Shown here piece by piece: positions 1 to 7,753 of a stretch of DNA of 12,233 nt (positions are counted from its first letter, which is position 1; each line of letters starts with the position of its first letter). The stretch spans positions 1 through 12,233 of the forward strand of contig DASSEW010000026.1 of the NCBI GenBank assembly GCA_035695065.1, written 5' to 3'. The translations under genes and the position numbers were made by a program. The stretch comes from 66-474 sp035695065 (lineage in GTDB: Bacteria > Pseudomonadota > Gammaproteobacteria > Xanthomonadales > Rhodanobacteraceae). The notes below the pieces were generated by a model, which worked only from the letters and a program-made list of their open reading frames with translations, made no database searches and had not been told where the DNA came from.

Positions 1-105
1 GGGTCGCGTGGATGCGGGGGGGGGTGGGCATCGGGACATTCTAGCCGAGTGGGCAGCGCGCTCCGCCGCTTCGGTCGGGGAACACTCCCGCAATGACGGC
101 AAGTG

Positions 106-161
106 TCGCCCGCAAGCAGGCTCCTACGGCTGCCGCTTTGCAGGAGCCTGCGTGCAGGCGA
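106..161. repeat. Inverted pair of REP-like palindromes (BIME-like)
   Basis: Bases 106-127 and 140-161 are inverted copies of about 22 nt, separated by 12 nt. They differ at only a few positions. Each copy carries its own small hairpin: 108-113/116-121 (one mismatch) and 146-151/154-159 (perfect, GCCTGC against GCAGGC). A core that reads roughly as a 'GGAGCCTGC' stem is typical of REP elements in Pseudomonas and Xanthomonadales. The symmetry is seen directly; the family assignment is from memory. Confidence 0.7.
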
Positions 162-331
162 TCCTCTCGCGAGCAGATGAAGAGCAGGCCGTGGATGGCC
201 GTGTCGAAGTGAGCTCGGCGCCGTCGCATGACCCCGAGCATCGTAGCCAGGCGCGCGGGAAAGGCGCGACTGTTTGAGCACAAGGATGTGCGAGTTCGCG
301 CCGGCGCGCGACCGGCGAGAAGCGCAGGGAA

Positions 332-358
332 GTTTCAGCGACACGACGTCGCTGAAAC
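332..358. repeat. 11-bp perfect inverted repeat
   Basis: Arms 332-342 (GTTTCAGCGAC) and 348-358 (GTCGCTGAAAC) pair perfectly around a 5-nt loop. It is the first of a chain of palindromes behind secA. No T-run follows on either strand, so it is not a canonical intrinsic terminator. Confidence 0.7.
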
Positions 359-383
359 CGTCATGCCCGGCGCCAATGGTTTT

Positions 384-433
384 GGCTACTTTTGCCGAAA
401 CAAAAGTAGCCCGCTCGCCCGGGAGGCGAGCGG
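384..433. repeat. Two abutting perfect hairpins, a dispersed-repeat type
   Basis: Arms 384-394 (GGCTACTTTTG) and 401-411 (CAAAAGTAGCC) form an 11-bp stem with loop CCGAAA. Arms 411-419 (CCGCTCGCC) and 425-433 (GGCGAGCGG) form a 9-bp stem with a 5-nt loop; base 411 is shared. An A5 run and a small palindrome (439-443/446-450) follow. The 'GGCTACTTTTG...CAAAAGTAGCC' hairpin is one I associate with a high-copy intergenic repeat of Xanthomonadales. Read as secA 3' RNA (minus strand) it folds just as well, but no U-run follows. Confidence 0.7.
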
Positions 434-492
434 AAAAAGACATGGATGTCGTGCTTCAACCGAGAGAAAGCGGCGCACTGCGTGCGCGACAC

Positions 493-536
493 CCTCATCC
501 GCCCTTCGGGCACCTTCTCCCGCAAGCGGGAGAAGG
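493..536. repeat. RIME/REP-like element with 11-bp hairpin
   Basis: Arms 513-523 (CCTTCTCCCGC) and 526-536 (GCGGGAGAAGG) are perfectly complementary across AA. A small GCCC/GGGC hairpin (501-504/508-511) precedes it. The layout, a CTCATCCG lead-in, a small hairpin and then a CCTTCTCCC hairpin, matches the pattern of the RIME-type intergenic elements first described in Rhizobium and common in other proteobacteria. The palindromes are seen; the family name is recalled. Confidence 0.65.
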
Positions 537-556
537 GAAGATCAAGGCACTCGGTC

Positions 557-575
557 CCGGCTTTCGCCGGAATGA
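557..575 (-). terminator. Hairpin just after the secA stop; possible transcript end
   Basis: On the minus strand, 7 nt after the secA TAG, the RNA reads GTCATT followed by CCGGC-GAAA-GCCGG: a 5-bp stem (566-570/557-561) with a GAAA tetraloop. The 'TCATTCC...GAAAGC' pattern is a widespread dispersed repeat. It could end or stabilise secA mRNA together with the larger hairpins below it. It has no U-tract, so function as a terminator is inferred only from position. Confidence 0.4.
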
Positions 576-581
576 CGAGCG

Positions 582-3362
<2,781 letters not shown>

Positions 3363-3395
3363 CGGCGATCAGGCTGGCTTTGGAATCGGGAAGAG

Positions 3396-3409
3396 CCCGC
3401 GCGCGCGGG
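3396..3409. promoter_or_regulatory. 14-bp GC palindrome in the secA leader
   Basis: Bases 3396-3409 are a perfect palindrome, CCCGCGC joined to GCGCGGG. If transcription starts near 3413, as the proposed promoter predicts, this lies at the extreme 5' end of the secA mRNA and could fold as a short stem. It could also be a protein-binding site on DNA, or simply chance in GC-rich sequence. The palindrome is seen; a role is inferred. Confidence 0.4.
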
Positions 3410-3419
3410 ACAAACGCCC

Positions 3420-3447
3420 ATCATACGGGGCGCAGGCGCTCAAGCAA
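3420..3447 (-). promoter_or_regulatory. Candidate sigma-70-type promoter for secA
   Basis: On the minus strand, TTGCTT (3447-3442) and TATGAT (3425-3420) are separated by 16 nt. The -10 box matches the consensus at five of six positions; the -35 box matches only at TTG. Predicted start is near 3413, giving a leader of about 50 nt before the secA ATG. It lies in the 150-nt gap after the M23 gene, as expected for independent secA expression. Confidence 0.5.
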
Positions 3448-3476
3448 AGGAATGGCGGCGCGAATGGGCCGATTCA

Positions 3477-3514
3477 AGGGCGGGCAATGCCCGCCAGCGG
3501 CGGATGTCCGCCCT
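3477..3514. repeat. Two-hairpin palindromic element overlapping the M23 stop codon
   Basis: The outer arms AGGGCGG (3477-3483) and CCGCCCT (3508-3514) are inverted copies. Inside are two hairpins: GGCGGGC/GCCCGCC (3479-3485/3489-3495, loop AAT) and GGCGGA/TCCGCC (3499-3504/3507-3512). This compact symmetric unit resembles a mobile REP-like element. Its right edge overlaps two bases of the TAG stop of the M23 gene (3513-3515). It may also fold in the RNA between the two genes, but lacks a U-run. Confidence 0.65.
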
Positions 3515-4460
3515 ACCCCTTGTTGATCGGGCTGCGGGTGCTGCGTACGAAGGCCAGCGGGTTCACCACGTGGCCCTGGTACCAGACTTCGAAGTGAACG
3601 TGCGGGCCGGTGGAGCGGCCGGTGGAACCGACGTCGGAGATGATGTCGCCGGCGTGCACGCGTTCACCCACGTGCGCGAGCAGCTTGCTGTTGTGCGCAT
3701 AGCGGGTCATGTAGCCGTTGCCGTGATCGATCTCGACCACTTTGCCATAGCCGGGACGCAGGCCCGCATAGGTGACCACGCCGTCGGCCACCGCATGCAC
3801 CGGGCTGCCGAAGGGCACGTCGATGTCCAGGCCCGGGTGGAAATCGCGATGGCCGTTGAACGGATCGGGCCGCACCCCGAAGTAGGAAGCGATGTAGCCG
3901 TCCAGCACCGGCATGCCGGTCGGCTTGACGCGCGCGTCCACCTGCCGGTTCATCAGCAGGTCGGCGAGCACGCCGAGTTGGGTTTGTTGATGATCGAAAC
4001 GATCGCGCAGCGCATCCAGTCCCGCGGCGAGATTCGGCGGCAGCGAGGCCGGCGCGACGTTCTGCTCCGGGCCACCCACGGCCGGCGCGTGCTGGAAGTC
4101 GAACTCCTGCGGATCGAGCTTGCCGGCTTCGGCCAGCCGCTCGCCCAGCGCGTCCAGGCGGATGGATTGCGCCTGCAATTCGCCGAGCTTCACCGCCATC
4201 GCGTCCATGTCGCGCTGCGCGCCTGCGCTCAGGTCGGCGAGCTGGGACTTCTGCCGTGCCACCTGCGCGTGCAGTTCGGAGATCTGCGCCAGCGCGCGGT
4301 CGCGGGGATTGGCCAATTCAAGCGCCACCACTGCACCTGCGGCGGCGCAGACCAGCATCAGCGCGCTCATCACCACGGTCACGCGTCGGCGCGTGCGCGG
4401 ACAGGCAAGTAGATCGGTGGTGCCCTGGCGCGATTTGGCCGAACGTGCGACGAGTATCAT
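3513..4460 (-). CDS. Membrane-anchored M23 (LytM-type) peptidase
   Basis: The 315-residue product looks like a periplasmic peptidoglycan-active enzyme of the M23 zinc metallopeptidase family. A basic cytoplasmic N-terminus (TRRRV at 23-27) is followed by one hydrophobic segment at about 28-48. A predicted coiled coil covers about 55-115. The M23 domain fills about 185-305. It keeps the zinc and catalytic residues: H208 and D212 in HPGLD, a histidine in the RYAH motif at about 253-256, and H287/H289 in PHVHFEV. This suggests an active endopeptidase rather than a degenerate EnvC/NlpD-type activator, but substrate cannot be read from sequence. The ATG at 4460 is chosen because AAGGA lies 9 nt upstream and the membrane segment follows; longer in-frame starts would extend back through dciA. 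The gene precedes secA by 150 nt and diverges from dciA. Confidence 0.9.
   Translation of the reverse strand: MILVARSAKSRQGTTDLLACPRTRRRVTVVMSALMLVCAAAGAVVALELANPRDRALAQISELHAQVARQKSQLADLSAGAQRDMDAMAVKLGELQAQSIRLDALGERLAEAGKLDPQEFDFQHAPAVGGPEQNVAPASLPPNLAAGLDALRDRFDHQQTQLGVLADLLMNRQVDARVKPTGMPVLDGYIASYFGVRPDPFNGHRDFHPGLDIDVPFGSPVHAVADGVVTYAGLRPGYGKVVEIDHGNGYMTRYAHNSKLLAHVGERVHAGDIISDVGSTGRSTGPHVHFEVWYQGHVVNPLAFVRSTRSPINKG
4455..4460 (+). promoter_or_regulatory. Candidate -10 box for dciA, inside the M23 start
   Basis: TATCAT on the plus strand matches the -10 consensus at five of six positions and would start transcription near 4467, about 23 nt before the dciA ATG. No good -35 box is spaced correctly (TTGGCC at 4435-4440 is only 14 nt away). 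Its last three bases are the complement of the M23 ATG, so the two genes would share this DNA. Inferred from sequence only. Confidence 0.35.
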
Positions 4461-4489
4461 GTGTGTGTTTCCTTCAACCATTCCCGCCG

Positions 4490-4957
4490 ATGCTGCCCAA
4501 AGATCCCACTCCGCCCCGCCGTCCGGTTCCGGGGCCGAAGCCTGTCGCGCAATGCGCCCCGGTGAGGGCACTGAGCGCGCGGGCACGCGAGCTGGACAAC
4601 CTGGACCAGCAATTGCGGCGATCCCTGCCGCCGCCCTTGAACGACCGACTCCATTACGCCGGCTTGCGCGGCACGCGGGCCACACTGCTGGCGGAAAGTC
4701 CCACCTGGGCTTCCCGTGCCCGCATGGCGCAGCCGAAAATCCTGGCTGCCCTGCGCGCGATAGGCGTACAGGCCGAGACAATCCTGGTCAAAGTCGTCGT
4801 CGCTCCTCCAAGACCGGCGGAGCCAATTGCCTCCTTGCCGCTTTCGGCCGCCAGTGCCCAGCATCTGCGGGCGGCGGCAAAAGCCATCGCGGACCCCGAA
4901 CTGCGGGCCCTGTTCCTGGAGCTGGCGTCCTTCGCCGAAGGAGATTCTTGTTCCTGA
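4490..4957 (+). CDS. dciA: DUF721 protein, probable DnaB helicase loader DciA
   Basis: The 155-residue product fits the DUF721 family, whose characterised members (DciA) load the replicative helicase DnaB in bacteria without DnaC. A Pro-rich start (2-25) leads into a DUF721-like core at about 33-105, containing LDQQLRRSLPPPL, the strand segment around GTRATLLAESPTWASRARM, and a helix-strand ending ILVKV. A second predicted helical part (119-148) follows. It is the only plus-strand gene: divergent from the M23 gene with 29 nt between ATGs, and convergent with lpxC. No clear ribosome site precedes the ATG. An in-frame GTG at 4463 could add nine residues but has no better support. The family assignment rests on pattern and on the location I recall for this gene in Xanthomonadales. 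Confidence 0.8.
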   Translation: MLPKDPTPPRRPVPGPKPVAQCAPVRALSARARELDNLDQQLRRSLPPPLNDRLHYAGLRGTRATLLAESPTWASRARMAQPKILAALRAIGVQAETILVKVVVAPPRPAEPIASLPLSAASAQHLRAAAKAIADPELRALFLELASFAEGDSCS

Positions 4958-4980
4958 GGAGCGAACGAGTGCGCCGCGCC

Positions 4981-4999
4981 GGTCCGGGCGAGCCGGGCC
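4981..4999 (+). terminator. Hairpin behind dciA, possible terminator
   Basis: GGTCCGG (4981-4987) and CCGGGCC (4993-4999) form a 7-bp stem with one G-T pair around GCGAG, starting 24 nt after the dciA stop. No T-run follows. A second small palindrome, CAGGCG/CGCCTG (5017-5022/5025-5030), lies beyond. Between convergent genes a structure like this may act on either strand; function is inferred from place alone. Confidence 0.35.
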
Positions 5000-5007
5000 G
5001 AACGAAC

Positions 5008-5038
5008 GTTATAGCACAGGCGTCCGCCTGCGGGCCAA
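5008..5038 (-). promoter_or_regulatory. Candidate extended -10 promoter reading towards dciA (antisense)
   Basis: On the minus strand, TGC-TATAAC (5016-5008) is a good extended -10 element. TTGGCC (5038-5033) is 19 nt upstream as a weak -35. It would start transcription near 5000, cross dciA in antisense, and reach the M23 gene about 540 nt later. It could be the main promoter of the M23-secA unit, an antisense regulator of dciA, or a chance match. Confidence 0.35.
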
Positions 5039-5144
5039 CTCACCGCGGGCGGTCAGGGGCGGGGAATCTGTGAACAAAGTTGCCGGACGCGGATCGCGAG
5101 CCCCGGCTTTTCCGAGAACCTGGAATCAGCGCCGAATCCGCGGA

Positions 5145-6056
5145 TCAGACCGCCTGGGCCGGATGCGCGTAGGAAATCGGCGCCTGCGCCGGATCCTCGA
5201 AGCTGACTTCTTCCCACGCCTTGGCGTCGGCCAGCAGCGCGCGCAGCAGCTTGTTGTTCAACTCGTGCCCGGACTTGTGGCCGTAGAACGAGCCGATCAG
5301 GCTGTGGCCCAGCAGGTAAAGGTCGCCGATCGCGTCGAGGATCTTGTGCTTGACGAACTCGTCCTCGTAACGCAGGCCGTCCTCGTTCAGCACGCGGTAG
5401 TCGTCCAGCACGATGGCGTTGTCCATCGAGCCGCCAAGCGCCAGGTTGCGCTCGCGCAGCATTTCGATGTCGCGCATGAACCCGAAAGTGCGCGCGCGGC
5501 TGACTTCCTTGACGAACGAGGTGGTGGAGAAATCGATCTCGGCGCTGGAAGCGCGACGCGAGAAAATCGGGTGCTGGAACTCGATCGAGAACCCGACCTT
5601 GAAGCCGTCGAACGGTTCGAAGCGGGCCCACTTGTCGCCTTCCTCGACCTTGATCGGTTGCTTGATGCGGATGAAGCGCTTCGGCGCGGCCTGCTCCTCG
5701 ATCCCTGCCGATTGCAGCAGGAACACGAAGGGGCCGGCGCTCCCATCCATGATGGGAACCTCCGCCGCGGACAAGTCCACGTACGCGTTGTCGATACCCA
5801 GGCCGGCCATCGCCGAAAGCAGATGTTCGACGGTGGACACGCGCACGTCGCCACTCACCAAGGTGGTGGAAAGACGGGTGTCGCCCACGAACTCGCAGCG
5901 GGACGGGATCTCAACCGGCGAAGTCAGGTCGGTGCGGCGGAACACGATACCGGTATTCACCGGCGCCGGTCGCAGCGTCATGTAGACCTTGTCGCCAGTG
6001 TGCAGACCAACGCCCGTCGCACGAATGACATTCTTCAGCGTGCGCTGCTTGATCAT
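5145..6056 (-). CDS. lpxC: UDP-3-O-acyl-N-acetylglucosamine deacetylase LpxC
   Basis: LpxC is the cytoplasmic zinc enzyme that removes acetate from UDP-3-O-(acyl)-GlcNAc, the committed step of lipid A synthesis. The 303-residue length matches the family (E. coli 305). Zinc ligands are all present: H78 in STVEHLLS, and H237 and D241 in KHKILDAIGD. E77 is the catalytic base and H264 in GHELNN is the second catalytic histidine. The start MIKQRTLKN is family-typical; the in-frame extension to 6131 lacks homology-like sequence. AGGA lies 12 nt upstream, a slightly long spacing. A 430-nt gap separates it from ftsZ, and it has its own candidate promoter, so it is probably not simply co-transcribed. 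The C-terminus after the core (about 290-303) is short. I could not assess proteolytic control from sequence. Confidence 0.98.
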   Translation of the reverse strand: MIKQRTLKNVIRATGVGLHTGDKVYMTLRPAPVNTGIVFRRTDLTSPVEIPSRCEFVGDTRLSTTLVSGDVRVSTVEHLLSAMAGLGIDNAYVDLSAAEVPIMDGSAGPFVFLLQSAGIEEQAAPKRFIRIKQPIKVEEGDKWARFEPFDGFKVGFSIEFQHPIFSRRASSAEIDFSTTSFVKEVSRARTFGFMRDIEMLRERNLALGGSMDNAIVLDDYRVLNEDGLRYEDEFVKHKILDAIGDLYLLGHSLIGSFYGHKSGHELNNKLLRALLADAKAWEEVSFEDPAQAPISYAHPAQAV

Positions 6057-6099
6057 TTTTCGTTTGAATCCTGTTAGGGTATCGCTAAGAACGGGCGCG

Positions 6100-6108
6100 A
6101 TGCTAGCA
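6100..6108 (-). promoter_or_regulatory. Candidate extended -10 promoter for lpxC
   Basis: On the minus strand, TGC-TAGCAT (6108-6100) resembles an extended -10 element. Transcription would start near 6093, leaving a leader of about 37 nt. A T-rich stretch with TTTATT lies 17 nt upstream as a poor -35. The location just ahead of the gene and the lack of alternatives support it weakly. Confidence 0.4.
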
Positions 6109-6123
6109 CACGGTTGAGGCGAA

Positions 6124-6150
6124 ATAAACAAACTTATCCGTTCAGTTTAT
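6124..6150. promoter_or_regulatory. AT-rich inverted repeat upstream of lpxC, possible operator
   Basis: ATAAAC (6124-6129) and GTTTAT (6145-6150) are an inverted pair, with AAACT (6130-6134) and AGTTT (6144-6148) as a second overlapping pair. The minus strand also reads as two loose direct GATAA repeats. The patch is strikingly AT-rich for this window and lies just upstream of the candidate lpxC promoter, as an activator, UP-element or operator would. No regulator can be named. Confidence 0.35.
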
Positions 6151-6386
6151 CAGCCGGCCAGCTGTGCCGGCGCCCCCAGCCCGACCTGTCTTTGTCGTTA
6201 AAACGAGGGAAAGGTTCCCGGGTTGACCACGCGCCTTCCCGGGTCGCCGCGTCGGCACTCCCGCCCGAGGGCCGGATCCTCGCCCACGTTCGCGGACGAG
6301 TGCGATTCAACATCAATGCAGGCGTGCGGGTATTGACGCGGTCTTCACTTTCGAAAGCGAAGTGATGCCGCGCGGATCGAAGTCCA

Positions 6387-6474
6387 CGCCCGACGCCGGG
6401 GACGGGATCCCGGCGTCGGGCGGGTACCGCTCCCTTGCGGAGCGGGATGAGTGCCGGCGGCGGGCAGCCGCCGG
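6387..6474 (-). terminator. Three tandem hairpins behind ftsZ
   Basis: In ftsZ transcript order the stems are 6474-6467/6461-6454 (8 bp, CCGGCGGC), 6445-6439/6433-6427 (7 bp, CCGCTCC) and 6422-6409/6400-6387 (14 bp, CGCCCGACGCCGGG), all perfect, with loops of 5, 5 and 8 nt. The first starts 13 nt after the ftsZ stop codon. None has a U-tract. They most likely end or protect the ftsZ mRNA 3' end, separating the division genes from lpxC; alternatively they are REP-like insertions. Confidence 0.55.
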
Positions 6475-6486
6475 GTGAAGCACAGA

Positions 6487-7665
6487 TCAATCCGCCTGAC
6501 GACGGAGGAACGCCGGAATATCGAGGTAATCGATCGCCGGTTCCGCCTGCGCGGTTTCGGCCTTGGGCTGGGCCGCCGGCGCGCGCGCCGGAACCGCGTA
6601 GTCCACCACCTCGTTGCCGGTACCGGTACGCAGGGTGCGGGCCGGGCGCGGCGGCGCGATCACGACTTCCTCCTGGCGCGGGACTGCACGCAGCGGCGCG
6701 CGGGCGGCTGCACGGTTGAGGCCGGTCGCGACCACGGTGACGCGCACGTCATCCTGCATTTCCGGATCGAGCGCGGTGCCCAGCACCACGGTCGCGTCCT
6801 CGCTGGCGAAGTCGTGCACCACGCGGCCGATCTCGTCGAACTCGCGCATGGTGAGGTTCGGGCCGGCGGTGACATTGACCAGGATGCCGCAGGCACCGGA
6901 CAGGTTCACGTCCTCCAGCAGCGGATTGTTGATCGCCGATTCCGCGGCCGCCTGCGCGCGATCGTCGCCGCGTGCCGTGCCGGTGCCCATCATCGCCATG
7001 CCCATTTCGGACATCACGGTGCGGACGTCGGCGAAGTCCACGTTGATCAGGCCCGGACGCGTGATCAGGTCCGCGATGCCCTGCACCGCACCCTGCAACA
7101 CGTCGTTGGCGGCCTTGAACGCATTCAGCAACGTGACCTCGCGGCCGAGCACCGTCAGCAGTTTCTCGTTGGGTACGGTGATCAGCGAGTCTACGTACTG
7201 GCTCAGGTCCTCGATGCCCTTCAGCGCCACCTGCATGCGACGGCGGCCTTCGAACGGGAACGGCTTGGTGACGACCGCCACCGTCAGCACGTTCATTTCC
7301 TTGGCGAGCTGCGCCACCACCGGCGCAGCGCCGGTGCCGGTGCCGCCGCCCATGCCGCAGGTGATGAACACCATGTCGGCGCCGTCCAGGATTTCCACGA
7401 TGCGCTCGCGATCCTCCAGCGCGGCCTGGCGGCCGAGCTCGGGATTCGCGCCGGCGCCCAGGCCCTTGGTGACGCTCGCGCCGAGCTGCAGCGTGGTGCG
7501 CGCGCCGGAGCTCTTCAGCGCCTGCGCGTCGGTATTGGCGCAGATGAATTCCACGCCATCAATGGATGAATTGACCATGTGGCCGACCGCGTTGCCGCCG
7601 CCGCCGCCCACGCCGATCACCTTGATCACCGCATTGGGTGCAAGTTTGTCCACCAGTTCGAACAT
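6487..7665 (-). CDS. ftsZ: Cell division GTPase FtsZ
   Basis: FtsZ is the tubulin homologue that polymerises at midcell into the Z-ring and recruits the divisome. The 392-residue product has the tubulin signature GGGTGTG at 106-112 and the glycine-rich nucleotide loop at 19-24. The T7 synergy loop NVDFAD at 208-213 has D210 and D213 for GTP hydrolysis. A basic, Pro-rich linker spans about 318-378. The conserved C-terminal peptide LDIPAFLRRQAD at 381-392 binds FtsA. The ATG at 7665 is chosen because GGAGG lies 8 nt upstream and MFEL is the family start. An in-frame ATG at 7719 would add 18 residues without homology. It follows ftsA by 88 nt and is backed by three hairpins. The strong ribosome site fits the high FtsZ level cells need relative to FtsQ and FtsA. 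Confidence 0.98.
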   Translation of the reverse strand: MFELVDKLAPNAVIKVIGVGGGGGNAVGHMVNSSIDGVEFICANTDAQALKSSGARTTLQLGASVTKGLGAGANPELGRQAALEDRERIVEILDGADMVFITCGMGGGTGTGAAPVVAQLAKEMNVLTVAVVTKPFPFEGRRRMQVALKGIEDLSQYVDSLITVPNEKLLTVLGREVTLLNAFKAANDVLQGAVQGIADLITRPGLINVDFADVRTVMSEMGMAMMGTGTARGDDRAQAAAESAINNPLLEDVNLSGACGILVNVTAGPNLTMREFDEIGRVVHDFASEDATVVLGTALDPEMQDDVRVTVVATGLNRAAARAPLRAVPRQEEVVIAPPRPARTLRTGTGNEVVDYAVPARAPAAQPKAETAQAEPAIDYLDIPAFLRRQAD

Positions 7666-7673
7666 GTTCCCGT

Positions 7674-7678
7674 CCTCC
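7674..7678 (-). promoter_or_regulatory. Strong ribosome binding site deciding the ftsZ start
   Basis: GGAGG on the minus strand (7678-7674) lies 8 nt before the ATG at 7665. It sits inside the frame that would be used by the longer start at 7719, so it argues for the shorter protein beginning MFEL. Confidence 0.75.
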
Positions 7679-7753
7679 GTAGTACCGCTTGAGTGAATGC
7701 CCCGAGTTTTTTGCTGCATCTGGCGCCTGCCCGGACGCCCGCTCTTTCGTCGC

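Larger units (their letters stand above)
1..581. other. Gene-free, repeat-packed region downstream of secA
   Basis: I find no credible gene in these 581 nt. The short open frames on both strands have no recognisable domain and run through palindromes. A G9 run lies at 16-24. An inverted pair of REP-like units sits at 106-161, followed by a chain of perfect inverted repeats between 332 and 570 (listed separately). Bases 162-331 hold nothing I can name. No tRNA, rRNA, transposase remnant or CRISPR array is visible. The arrangement suggests a gathering place for several families of dispersed palindromic elements behind the end of the secA transcription unit. Confidence 0.75.
6057..6486. other. 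430-nt ftsZ-lpxC intergenic region
   Basis: No convincing gene is present; a 118-codon minus-strand frame crossing it runs through the hairpins and ends inside the AT-rich patch. From the ftsZ side it holds three strong hairpins, a fourth weaker palindrome (6345-6350/6360-6365, with CTTTCGAAAG nested at 6348-6357), and a 9-bp stem with two G-T pairs at 6279-6300. It also has a direct repeat TTCCCGGGT (6215-6223 and 6236-6244, start to start 21 bp), a palindrome at 6195-6206, a GCCGGC inverted pair at 6153-6171, an AT-rich symmetric patch and the lpxC promoter candidate. Confidence 0.7.

Noticed and set aside
8..283. Overlapping 80-89 codon frames on both strands at the left edge
   Set aside because: They translate through the REP pair and have no recognisable domain or ribosome site. 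I could not support either as a gene.
3513..3560. SecM-like translation arrest motif at the end of the gene upstream of secA
   Set aside because: The last residues lack the SecM pattern ending in RAGP, and the product is an intact M23 peptidase. Only the position is shared with SecM.
6195..6206. Palindrome TCGTT-AA-AACGA as a regulator site
   Set aside because: Arms of only 5 bp are expected by chance in a window this size, and it has no clear spacing to the lpxC promoter candidate.
6134..6490. A 118-codon minus-strand frame between ftsZ and lpxC
   Set aside because: It covers the hairpins, lacks a good ribosome site and shows no family resemblance. It is better explained as non-coding regulatory DNA.
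7666..7719. Upstream ATG giving an 18-residue longer FtsZ
   Set aside because: The added residues are not family-like, and the strong GGAGG lies inside the extension, pointing to the ATG at 7665.
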